Positions 8,269 to 15,522 of a DNA stretch of 36,732 nt are shown here, in pieces. Origin of the DNA: Bacteroidales bacterium (lineage in GTDB: Bacteria; Bacteroidota; Bacteroidia; Bacteroidales; VadinHA17). Under the pieces are notes generated by a model. It was not told the DNA's origin, searched no databases, and saw only the letters and a list, made by a program, of their open reading frames with translations. The stretch covers positions 20,360 to 57,091 of the forward strand of contig PLNF01000143.1 of the NCBI GenBank assembly GCA_003141715.1, in the 5' to 3' direction. How positions within the stretch are numbered: position 1 is the stretch's first letter; every line of letters begins with the position of its first letter. The translations under genes and the position numbers were made by a program.

Positions 8269-9801
8269 TCAACCAAGTTTTCCAACCACCTTCTCGACCT
8301 CCACAAGTATTTCACACGATTTAACAAGTTCCTGCATAGTTGTATGGTCGTGATAAAGAGGGCGATCTATATCAAGGAATTTGACATGCTTCCTGATTAC
8401 ATCCCACGCTTTTTGCACTCCCTTACCGAACTTGTACTCCTCTTTCCTGAAGTCAAGGGCCTGTGCGGCAGCCATAAATTCAATACCAAGGATACCATAA
8501 GCATTATCCAGTATCTGGAAATTCTTAATGGCTGTATTCATTCCCATAGATACAAAGTCCTCCTGATCAGCCGCCGCTGGGATAGACTGTATAGAGGCGG
8601 GGGCTGAAAGCATCTTCTGCTCAACAATCTGCATATCTGCAGTATACTGACTGAGCATAAGGCCTGAAAACATGCCGGCACCTTTAGTCAGAAAAGCCGG
8701 GAGTCCGACACTCAATGCCGGGTTATTTAACCTGTTCATCCTTCTTTCAGACAGTACACTGACCATTGTAATACATGCTCCTGCCATATCCATAGGAACC
8801 GATACCGGTGAGCCCTGGAAGTTAGCTCCGGAAAGCTGAATGTTGCGATCGGGGAAAAAGATAGGGTTGTCACCTACACCGTTTAGCTCGATCTCTACCT
8901 GTGAACGGGCGTATGCTAGCGCATCGTGAGCTGCTCCTATGACCTGGGGTGTTGATCGCATTGAATAAGCATCCTGCACTTTGCACTTAACTCTTCCCTC
9001 TTTAAGGTCGCCTCCGTTAACACACATATTGATTGCATTTGCACTCCTGACGGCACCTTTGAAACCTCTTACCTCATGCAGCAATGGCGTGTATGGTTTC
9101 ATGTTTGCCTTGAGGGCTTCGAGTGACATGGAGGCTGCAATCTCAGCCTGTTTGAGCCAGTTGTTGGCATCGTAAAGAAAGATGGCACTCATGGCTGTAA
9201 GCAGATTTGAACCGTTAATTGTTGCCAGTCCGTCGCGCGCCATAAGCCCCGGGATCGGAATCCCTGCCCTGTCCATAGCCTCTTTACCATCCAGTAATTC
9301 GCCATGGTAGTAGGCTTCTCCTTCGCCCATTAAAAGCAGTGCAATCTGGGACATAGGAGCCAGATCACCGCTGGCTCCTACCGAACCCTTCTGGCAAACA
9401 AAAGGAGTAACACCCTTGTTCAGCATTTCTACAAGAGTCTCGGTAATTATCAGCCTGTTCCCGGAGTTGCCGTGGGAATGTACATTAATTCTTCCGAGCA
9501 TAGCACCTCTGACATAATCAATCGGTGCAGGGTTGCCTATGCCGGCAGCATGGTTATATACAAGGTATTTCTGGAAATCCTTTATCTGGTCATCGTTCAG
9601 AACAACTTCTGAAAATTCACCAATACCGGTATTTACACCATACATGATCTCATGTGCATCAATCTTTCTTTCAAGCATTGCCCGGCAACGGTTAATCCTC
9701 TCACTTGCTTCGGAATGAAGTTCCACTTTCTGACCTTGGCATGCAACATTTACTATATCTTCAATTGTCAGGTTTGATCCTGTAATAATTAACTTGTCCA
9801 T
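8269..9801 (-). CDS. hutH: HutH-family aromatic amino acid ammonia-lyase, probably histidine ammonia-lyase
   Basis: This is a full-length 510-residue cytoplasmic MIO enzyme, which would deaminate histidine to urocanate. The MIO triad is Ala143-Ser144-Gly145 in GSVGASGDLAP. Other catalytic residues are present: Tyr54 (MYGVNTG), Asn196 (INGSN), Gln276/Tyr279/Arg282 (VQDAYSMR) and Glu414 (QEDFVSMG). Two substrate-side positions differ from typical HAL. The usual Ser-His before AAG is Asn83-His84, and the His after QED is Phe416. His84 and Glu414 favour histidine over tyrosine or phenylalanine, but specificity is not certain. No hutU, hutI or ftcD is nearby. The gene precedes GH43 by 28 bp, an unusual partner. 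Confidence 0.85.
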   Translation of the reverse strand: MDKLIITGSNLTIEDIVNVACQGQKVELHSEASERINRCRAMLERKIDAHEIMYGVNTGIGEFSEVVLNDDQIKDFQKYLVYNHAAGIGNPAPIDYVRGAMLGRINVHSHGNSGNRLIITETLVEMLNKGVTPFVCQKGSVGASGDLAPMSQIALLLMGEGEAYYHGELLDGKEAMDRAGIPIPGLMARDGLATINGSNLLTAMSAIFLYDANNWLKQAEIAASMSLEALKANMKPYTPLLHEVRGFKGAVRSANAINMCVNGGDLKEGRVKCKVQDAYSMRSTPQVIGAAHDALAYARSQVEIELNGVGDNPIFFPDRNIQLSGANFQGSPVSVPMDMAGACITMVSVLSERRMNRLNNPALSVGLPAFLTKGAGMFSGLMLSQYTADMQIVEQKMLSAPASIQSIPAAADQEDFVSMGMNTAIKNFQILDNAYGILGIEFMAAAQALDFRKEEYKFGKGVQKAWDVIRKHVKFLDIDRPLYHDHTTMQELVKSCEILVEVEKVVGKLG

Positions 9802-10263
9802 ATTGTTTTTTTTAGTTGAACATTTTATCTGATAGCAGCCATAAAGGTATATTCATACCTGATGTTATCACTGCTTTTATGTTAGTATTGGGTAACAGGG
9901 GTCTAAGAACGATCTAAAACAGACCGGCGCGATTCACTTTTATTTTATATTCCAGCGCTACATTTCTCATAAACAGGAAGAAACTTTTTCTAAAAATATA
10001 TAATTTAATCCACATTTATCTCATTGCTCATAGAATTACCTCCAGGATCGAATATATTTTCAGAAGGACTAACGGGTACATTCAGATGGAATGGGAAGTC
10101 AATATCATTAAAAGGGAAAACAGATATTGAATCAGAACCGTGAGGTCAGCTTAAGCTTGTGATGTTTTAAAGAATTGCACCTAAAATCCGTAATAAACCT
10201 TAGGTACGGCTAACCTTGATTATAGAATTCGGGGTACAACTCACCAGCTTAGTTATGGCTGAA
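9802..10263. other. Long intergenic stretch upstream of the lyase gene
   Basis: About 460 bp lie between the lyase start and a 55-codon ORF. The part next to the lyase must hold its promoter; TACCTTTA on the minus strand near 9849 is close to the Bacteroidota -7 box (TAnnTTTG), but no matching -33 TTTG was found at the right spacing. The middle holds a short coding-like remnant, listed separately. Nothing else was recognised. Confidence 0.4.
10005..10145 (-). pseudogene. Coding-like 3' remnant of an unidentified gene
   Basis: On the minus strand, about 46 codons are open between a TGA (10146-10148) and a TAA (10005-10007). The translation looks protein-like (ISVFPFNDIDFPFHLNVPVS, then SENIFDPGGNSMSNEINVD) and has no upstream start, so it may be the C-terminus of a lost gene. 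A GGAGGT lies just before an internal ATG, but that would give only eight residues. I do not recognise the family; chance is a real alternative. Confidence 0.3.
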
Positions 10264-10431
10264 TTATTTTTTCGGGTTAGGGGCAACATAGAGAACATTC
10301 TCTCTCATTTTCACCGTATCCCTATGATGGTTAGAAATAACAATCCCCAATAAAATCACAATAGCAAGAAAAAGAAGCAGAAGAAACGGGCCGCTCTTGA
10401 TAAATTCCAGAAGGAAAGAGTCTTTTTTCAT
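10264..10431 (-). CDS. Small single-pass membrane protein, 55 residues
   Basis: The ATG at 10429-10431 opens a 55-codon ORF ending in TAA. The protein begins MKKDSFLLEFIKSGPF. A strong hydrophobic span (about residues 15-33, LLLLFLAIVILLGIVIS) is followed by a polar tail ending in PNPKK. The charge pattern suggests one transmembrane helix. No RBS is obvious. No family is recognised; its position among gene remnants makes its status uncertain, but the uninterrupted, clearly membrane-like composition favours a real small protein. Confidence 0.5.
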   Translation of the reverse strand: MKKDSFLLEFIKSGPFLLLLFLAIVILLGIVISNHHRDTVKMRENVLYVAPNPKK

Positions 10432-10508
10432 TTTCAAACCAGAATTAAGGTAAAAAGTCAGTTAATTTAAAAGTTAAGAAATTGCGTACTTTCCTAAAAG
10501 TTTTTTTT

Positions 10509-10543
10509 GCCACAAAGGCACAAAGACGCAAAGTAACGCAGAG
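10509..10543. repeat. Purine-rich intergenic repeat of the CACAAAGGCACAAAG type
   Basis: After a run of eight T, the plus strand reads GCCACAAAGGCACAAAGACG and continues with CAAAG/AACGCAGAG units. It is a short degenerate tandem of (C)ACAAAG. A weaker relative lies at about 17966-17996 (TGCACAAAGG ... TTCACAAAGG). Such sequences occur between genes in other Bacteroidota genomes, as far as I recall; their function is unknown to me. Confidence 0.5.
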
Positions 10544-10595
10544 AACAAGTATATCAAAGTTACAAAATTTCTTATAATATCAATTTAATTCGTTA

Positions 10596-10804
10596 TCACT
10601 TAATTCTTATAATATCCTGAAGTGGTACATTGAATCCTTCAGCTGTTATTTTCACTGAGGCCGGAACCTTATCTGCCGGACATTCTGCGCTAATTATTCG
10701 TGTTTCACCATGTAACAGAGTAAAGTACCCGTCATAACAAAGCACTCCGCCATTGGCCCCTATCTCTTTCAGGTTTTCTTCATGTATATGATAACCGAAA
10801 ATTG
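10596..10804 (-). pseudogene. 3' fragment resembling the C-terminal Ig-like domain of a GH2 glycosidase
   Basis: A minus-strand frame without a start codon ends at TGA 10596-10598. It reads PIFGYHIHEENLKEIGANGG, then a segment with DGYFTLLHGETRII and VKITAEGFNV. The pattern of a short aromatic strand, LLxGE and a final GFNV-like strand is typical of the C-terminal immunoglobulin-like domain of GH2 beta-mannosidase or glucosaminidase-type enzymes. The frame closes upstream inside the DUF362 gene, with which it overlaps at 10780-10804. It therefore looks like the tail of a deleted GH2 gene joined to the end of the DUF362 gene. Family assignment is by pattern only. Confidence 0.45.
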
Positions 10805-11886
10805 GATTTTTGAGATTCTGACAGATTTTGTGAAACAGGATTCTTCCAGATCAGCTGATCCTTGAAGTTATCACTTAGTTTATATGATTTTTTGTGATTA
10901 TTTATTGACTCACCAATTACTTGAATTTTATTCAGATCGGCTACCCCCAAACCTGTCTGACTGCAAAAATTCATGTAACCTACGTTAGCAAATTCAATAC
11001 CCATCAATTCAAGAGCAACGCGGTCCGCTGCCAGCCAGTCAAGTCCTGCAACACAAACCCTGTGATCAACGGGAGTTCCATCGTTCGGTCCATTGCCTTC
11101 CATTCCCTCAAAACCATCTATAACAGCAAGGTGAGGGTGCAACTGACGTGACATCGCATACAGATTATAGTTTATTCCACGAAATCCGCTTCCGTGCATT
11201 ATTGGTTTGTCACTCGTTGTACCCTTCTTACTGGATGCGCTGAAAGTAAATCCCTGATCTTTAATCGGCGAGCCGAATACAATATTCTTCAGAGATAAGG
11301 TAGCAAAAACACGATCATGTGTTTTCATCCTGGCCACTGAAACTATAAACGAACCTGGATCAAACATTAAATGAGATATCCTGACCGCATGTGGCCGGAA
11401 ATCCTTTTCATCAAAAACATGAATTATATCAAATGGCTCCTGATCGAGATCAACCAGTTTCACACCATATTTATCAGCCAGCCTGAAATATCCGAAGTTT
11501 TTAAACCCATCAAGCGTAGGACCATTTGCTGCCGATTCTGCAATAATGGTATTCTCTGTTTTGCCAAGTGATTTGAGAAATTCAAGTATCCCCTCGAGTG
11601 TATCAACATGAGTGGAAGCTAAAGGAACATTGATATTTACATTATTGGGTTTCAGAACAACACGACGGTTCCCGATTGCCTGAGCGATCTCCTTTGAAAA
11701 GGGCTGAAGCGCACGGAAAGCCATATCGGCCCTGTTGTCACCTGATGTAAGCGCAACACGTATGGCAAACTGTTCCTGTTTCCCAAAAGCAGCAAGTGTA
11801 TCAAAAGGTTTAATACAGGTTGCCGCCACACCTCCTATAATGGATGTTCTTAAAAAATTGCGTCGGGTAAATGTTGTCATGATCAT
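10780..11886 (-). CDS. Tat-exported DUF362 family protein
   Basis: This 368-residue protein has a Tat-type signal (TRRNFLRTS, then a hydrophobic stretch to about residue 33). The remainder matches DUF362: VVLKPNNVNIN, a block near AESAANGPT, VARMKTHDRVFATLSLKN, and the C-terminal VAGLDWLAADRVALELMG. DUF362 proteins are of unknown activity, and some are linked to iron-sulfur proteins; no 4Fe-4S cysteine cluster is seen here. Two starts exist (codons 1 and 3); both keep the signal. The last ~15 residues after DQLIWKN look atypical and cover the junction with the GH2 remnant, so the original C-terminus may have been replaced by a deletion. Confidence 0.8.
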   Translation of the reverse strand: MIMTTFTRRNFLRTSIIGGVAATCIKPFDTLAAFGKQEQFAIRVALTSGDNRADMAFRALQPFSKEIAQAIGNRRVVLKPNNVNINVPLASTHVDTLEGILEFLKSLGKTENTIIAESAANGPTLDGFKNFGYFRLADKYGVKLVDLDQEPFDIIHVFDEKDFRPHAVRISHLMFDPGSFIVSVARMKTHDRVFATLSLKNIVFGSPIKDQGFTFSASSKKGTTSDKPIMHGSGFRGINYNLYAMSRQLHPHLAVIDGFEGMEGNGPNDGTPVDHRVCVAGLDWLAADRVALELMGIEFANVGYMNFCSQTGLGVADLNKIQVIGESINNHKKSYKLSDNFKDQLIWKNPVSQNLSESQKSNFRLSYT

Positions 11887-11965
11887 AGGTTTTTGGCATA
11901 AACAAACTTACAAAAATAAGATCAGATTGAGAAGACCTGAAGTGTAACATTTTCACACATTTCAT

Positions 11966-11982
11966 TGTCTAATATTTTGACA
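11966..11982. promoter_or_regulatory. TGTC-N9-GACA palindrome upstream of the TolC gene
   Basis: TGTC at 11966-11969 and GACA at 11979-11982 are separated by nine A/T bases. The same half-sites and spacing occur upstream of the response-regulator gene at 16926-16942. A second related pair, GTGT-N9-ACAC, lies just upstream at 11942-11958. A binding site for the NtrC-type regulator is the simplest reading (inference). Confidence 0.5.
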
Positions 11983-12035
11983 CTTCAATAAACACTTAAA
12001 TACCATTATAGCTGATATTATGATATTTACAATTT

Positions 12036-12050
12036 TGGCATATTCTTTGG
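12036..12050 (+). promoter_or_regulatory. Possible sigma-54 promoter for the TolC operon, imperfect at -12
   Basis: TGGCATATTCTTTGG keeps the -24 TGGCA and the spacing to a -12 TTG, but the last C of the expected TTGC is G. It lies 54 bp downstream of the TGTC-N9-GACA palindrome and 37 bp before the start codon. This is the order expected for an enhancer-bound NtrC-type activator. The -12 mismatch is at a critical base, so the call is tentative. Confidence 0.3.
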
Positions 12051-12054
12051 CGTA

Positions 12055-12090
12055 TAGAAATCAGTAATTAGAAATCAGAAATTAGAAATG
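12055..12090 (+). repeat. 14-bp tandem repeat in the TolC 5' leader
   Basis: Copies are TAGAAATCAGTAAT (12055-12068), TAGAAATCAGAAAT (12069-12082) and the partial TAGAAATG (12083-12090), whose ATG is the start codon. One mismatch separates the full copies. The tandem replaces any Shine-Dalgarno sequence, so copy number would change leader length without changing the reading frame. Confidence 0.8.
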
Positions 12091-13431
12091 GAACGAAATA
12101 AATTCATAGTGACTCTGTTCTTAATCTTGTGTTTTCAGGAAATGTCGGCACAGGTGAAAAAATGGACCCTTGAGGATTGCATAAATTATGCTGTTACAAA
12201 CAACATTGCTATTCAACGCCAGAGGCTTCAGACAGAGTCTGCGGAGGTTAACTTCCTCACTTCAAAAATGAATCTATTGCCAAATCTGAATGCAGGGTCA
12301 GAGGTTGATGTTCGGTTCGGGAGGTCTGTTAACCCTCAGACAAATATAATCACTTTTAATCAAAACCTTATAAACTCTTATTATTTAACATCTAACCTTC
12401 AGTTATTTAATGGTTTTGCCAAGGTGAATACCATATCAGCTAATAAGTATATGCTAATGGCGGGTGTGGAATCGGAGAAGATTGTAAGAAATACTCTTAT
12501 TATTGACATTATGGGTCAGTATTACCAGGTATTATACTCCAGAGGACTTGAGGATGCTTCAAAAATGCAGCTCGATCTTTCGGAGAAACAACAATTCAGA
12601 ATTGTAAAAATGGTGGAAACAGGGAAAGAGGCTCTATCAAAACAATATGAAATTGAGAGCCAGCTTTCAGCCGATAAACTTGCTTATACCGTAGCGCGGA
12701 ACAACGCCAGTCAGGCGCTGACCACACTTAAGCAGATGCTTCAACTTACAAACGGCGCTGACTTTGATATTCTTATGCCTGATCTGAACAATTTGCTGAT
12801 TATTGATAACACTTTTAACACCGATAGTATTTATAACATTGCATCACAAACACTTCCCCGTTTAAAAGAAATCGAATTCGAACTGAAAGCCTCAAAGAAA
12901 CAGATTGCCGCAGCAAGGGGGAATCTTATACCAAGCTTATCACTCAATGGTTCGTTATCATCAGGATACATTCGTACATCAAGTGCCGATACAACACCGC
13001 CTTTCATATCGCAATTAAAGCTCAATCGGGGCGAAGATGTATATCTTACTCTCAATATCCCGTTATTCAACAATTATTCCACTGCCAGGAATATTAAGCT
13101 TGCCAAGATTAAGAGGAATGATACTTCTCTGAAACTCGAACAGGAGAAAAACAATCTGTATACGGAAGTTGAAAATGCCTGCCTTAACTATAACAGGGGG
13201 AAAGATGAATTTGCAGCAGCCAAAGCTAATTATGACTTTAATACTAAATCCTTTAGCGCCGTTGAGAAGAAATTTGAATCAGGACTTGTTGATGTAACTG
13301 AATACTCAGTAGCCAAGACAACATTATTCAAAGCTGAAACAGAAGCACTCAGAACAAAACTGCAACTGCTTATAAGGAAACTTACAATTCAATTCTACTC
13401 CACAGGTGAATATGAAAATCTAATAAACTAA
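12088..13431 (+). CDS. TolC family outer-membrane efflux protein
   Basis: This 447-residue protein has a signal peptide ending MSAQ, followed by the TolC opening KWTLEDCINYAVTNNIAIQ. It has the usual two-repeat pattern of long helices with barrel strands (LPNLNAGSEV, LIPSLSLNGSLS). It would form the trimeric outer-membrane exit duct of a tripartite pump. It is the first gene of an export operon: the HlyD-like adaptor follows after 57 bp and the ATPase 18 bp after that. Upstream are a palindrome shared with the regulator gene, a sigma-54-like site and a tandem repeat. Length is normal for the family. Confidence 0.93.
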   Translation: MERNKFIVTLFLILCFQEMSAQVKKWTLEDCINYAVTNNIAIQRQRLQTESAEVNFLTSKMNLLPNLNAGSEVDVRFGRSVNPQTNIITFNQNLINSYYLTSNLQLFNGFAKVNTISANKYMLMAGVESEKIVRNTLIIDIMGQYYQVLYSRGLEDASKMQLDLSEKQQFRIVKMVETGKEALSKQYEIESQLSADKLAYTVARNNASQALTTLKQMLQLTNGADFDILMPDLNNLLIIDNTFNTDSIYNIASQTLPRLKEIEFELKASKKQIAAARGNLIPSLSLNGSLSSGYIRTSSADTTPPFISQLKLNRGEDVYLTLNIPLFNNYSTARNIKLAKIKRNDTSLKLEQEKNNLYTEVENACLNYNRGKDEFAAAKANYDFNTKSFSAVEKKFESGLVDVTEYSVAKTTLFKAETEALRTKLQLLIRKLTIQFYSTGEYENLIN

Positions 13432-13488
13432 AAAGTACTCTAGGCACTAACTATATAAAATATTACTAATTAATAATAAAAATTTGAA

Positions 13489-14769
13489 ATGGATACTCCT
13501 CGTGAAACAATGGATAAAGTGATCCCAAAGAAAAAAGGCATTCAGAAAAAACATTTCGGATATCTTGCTATCGGAATTGCAATTATCGTACTTATTTATA
13601 TGGCTTTCTTCGCCGATCGGACCTCAACATATAAGGTTGAAAAAGATAAACTGATAATTGAAACAATAACTGAAGATCAGTTCAATGACTATATAACTGT
13701 TCCCGGAACAGTTGAACCTATTACCACAATAAAACTCGATGCCCAGGAAGGCGGGCGAGTTGAAGAGAAACTTATTGAAGAAGGATCAATGGTCAAAAAG
13801 GGTAATATTATTTTAAGACTGTCTAATCCTGACCTCTATCTTAATATCCTCAACAGCGAGGCACAACTTGCGGAAAAAGAAGACTTCCTCAGGAATACAC
13901 AGATTACAATGGAACAGGAAAAGCTGTCAATTAAAAGAGAGCTGGTCAATCTTAAGTATGATATTGAAAGAAAGGAGCGTAATTACCAGCAGAATGAAAT
14001 TCTGATCAAAGATAATCTTATCTCAAGAGAGGAATATATCAGGTCGAAAGAAGACCTGGATATGGCAAGACAATCCAAAGAACTTTTTATTGAACGTCAG
14101 AAACAGGACTCTCTTTTTCGTACTGTGAATGTAGAGACAATAAAAACCGACCTCGTTAATATGAGGAAAAATCTGGCCCTGGTAAAGGAAAGAGTAGAAA
14201 ACCTAAATGTCACAGCGCCAGTTGATGGTGAACTTGGTCTGTTAAGTCCTGAAATCGGACAGTCAATCAGCCGGGGAGAAAACATGGGACAGATAAATGT
14301 ATTGACATCTTATAAAGTGACTTGCCAGATTGATGAACATTACATCGACAGGGTAAGAACCCAGCTTGATGCGACTCTCGATAGACAGAATAATAAATTT
14401 AACCTGACTGTCAGAAGAGTCTATCCCGAAGTGAGGAATGGTACATTTAAAATTGATATGATTTTCCGTGACAGTATGCCTGACAATATCAGAACCGGAC
14501 AGACATATTATATCAGCCTTCAGTTAGGACAGCCAAAAAGATCAGTTCTTGTGCCGATCGGCGGGTTCTTCCAGGAGACAGGTGGTCAATGGATATTTGT
14601 TCTTGATCCTACAGAATCTTTCGCAACTAAACGAAATATTTCAATCGGAAGAAAAAATCCAAAATATTATGAGGTTCTTGAAGGTCTGAAACCCGGTGAG
14701 AAGGTTATTGTATCGGGATATGAAACCTTCGGAAAAAATGAAAAGCTTATTCTTAAAAAATCAAAATAA
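13489..14769 (+). CDS. HlyD/MacA-like periplasmic adaptor protein
   Basis: This 426-residue membrane fusion protein has a single N-terminal TM helix (about 24-42), with no cleavable signal. A first lipoyl-like half follows (about 68-110, VPGTVEPITTIKLDAQEGGR). A long coiled coil covers about 120-235, with the second lipoyl half at NVTAPVDGELG. Beta-barrel and membrane-proximal domains lie towards the C-terminus (VLVPIGGFFQ, LEGLKPGEKVIVSGYETF). It would link an inner-membrane MacB-like permease to TolC. It sits between the TolC and ATPase genes. The permeases are absent from this operon and probably come from the divergent block at 18.5-28.4 kb (inference). Confidence 0.92.
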   Translation: MDTPRETMDKVIPKKKGIQKKHFGYLAIGIAIIVLIYMAFFADRTSTYKVEKDKLIIETITEDQFNDYITVPGTVEPITTIKLDAQEGGRVEEKLIEEGSMVKKGNIILRLSNPDLYLNILNSEAQLAEKEDFLRNTQITMEQEKLSIKRELVNLKYDIERKERNYQQNEILIKDNLISREEYIRSKEDLDMARQSKELFIERQKQDSLFRTVNVETIKTDLVNMRKNLALVKERVENLNVTAPVDGELGLLSPEIGQSISRGENMGQINVLTSYKVTCQIDEHYIDRVRTQLDATLDRQNNKFNLTVRRVYPEVRNGTFKIDMIFRDSMPDNIRTGQTYYISLQLGQPKRSVLVPIGGFFQETGGQWIFVLDPTESFATKRNISIGRKNPKYYEVLEGLKPGEKVIVSGYETFGKNEKLILKKSK

Positions 14770-14787
14770 CTTTTAATAATTAAAGTC

Positions 14788-15462
14788 ATGATCAAAACTA
14801 ATGATTTAACTAAAATCTTCAGAACTGAAGAAGTTGAAACAACAGCACTTAATAAAGTGACTCTCAATGTAAAAGAAGGAGAATATGTAGCTGTAATGGG
14901 CCCATCAGGATGCGGCAAATCAACGCTCCTTAATATCCTTGGTCTACTGGATAACCCCACTTCCGGAAGCTATGTCTTCAACGGAACAGAAGTTGCAAAC
15001 CTCAAAGAACGGGACAGGACAATCTTCCGTAAAGGGAATATAGGTTTCGTTTTCCAGAGTTTCAATTTAATTGATGAACTCAATGTTTATGAGAACGTTG
15101 AACTACCTCTGATCTACCTTAAGATGAAAACCGGCGAAAGGAAAAAGATGGTAGAAGATGTCCTGGAAAGAATGAAAATTGGTCACCGTGCCAAGCACTT
15201 CCCTCAGCAGCTTTCCGGAGGGCAACAGCAGAGGGTGGCAATTGCACGCGCTGTAGTAGCTAATCCCAAGTTGATCCTCGCCGACGAGCCTACAGGAAAC
15301 CTTGACTCAAAGAATGGTATTGAGGTTATTAATCTTCTGACAGAACTTAACAAAGAAGGAACAACTATTATAATGGTAACCCACTCGGACAGGGATGCAG
15401 GCTATGCCCACAGGATAATGAATCTTTTTGATGGTCAGATTGTAACTGAAAAAGCAAAATAA
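14788..15462 (+). CDS. ABC transporter ATP-binding protein, MacB/LolD type
   Basis: This 224-residue cytoplasmic ATPase is complete. It has Walker [10 protein letters not shown] (38-46), Q-loop Gln90 (GFVFQSFNL), signature [14 protein letters not shown] (142-155), Walker [13 protein letters not shown] (162-173) and switch His199. This subfamily partners with FtsX/MacB permeases to drive lipoprotein or peptide export and antimicrobial efflux rather than import. It is the only ABC ATPase in the window, whereas four matching permease genes are present. It ends 59 bp before the convergent regulator gene, separated by a strong hairpin terminator. Confidence 0.95.
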   Translation: MIKTNDLTKIFRTEEVETTALNKVTLNVKEGEYVAVMGPSGCGKSTLLNILGLLDNPTSGSYVFNGTEVANLKERDRTIFRKGNIGFVFQSFNLIDELNVYENVELPLIYLKMKTGERKKMVEDVLERMKIGHRAKHFPQQLSGGQQQRVAIARAVVANPKLILADEPTGNLDSKNGIEVINLLTELNKEGTTIIMVTHSDRDAGYAHRIMNLFDGQIVTEKAK

Positions 15463-15486
15463 TCTGATTAATTGAAATTTATTTAG

Positions 15487-15522
15487 GTAGAGACGTGCTA
15501 TAGCGCGTCTCTACATTTTTTT
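15487..15522 (+). terminator. Intrinsic terminator between the ATPase and regulator genes
   Basis: A 12-bp stem (GTAGAGACGTGC with GCGCGTCTCTAC, one G-U pair) with a TATA loop is followed by seven T. It would end the plus-strand export operon. Its stem resembles the GTAGAGACG...CGTCTCTAC palindromes that I recall as dispersed repeats in several bacterial genomes, so it may have a mobile origin. Confidence 0.75.

Noticed and set aside
8269-9801. Tyrosine ammonia-lyase of a flexirubin or aryl-polyene pathway
   Set aside because: The His-Leu selectivity pair is absent (Asn83-His84), Glu414 is kept as in histidase, and no polyene genes are near.
3764-9801. Canonical polysaccharide utilisation locus
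   Set aside because: No SusC, SusD, hybrid two-component sensor or ECF sigma/anti-sigma gene is present in the window.
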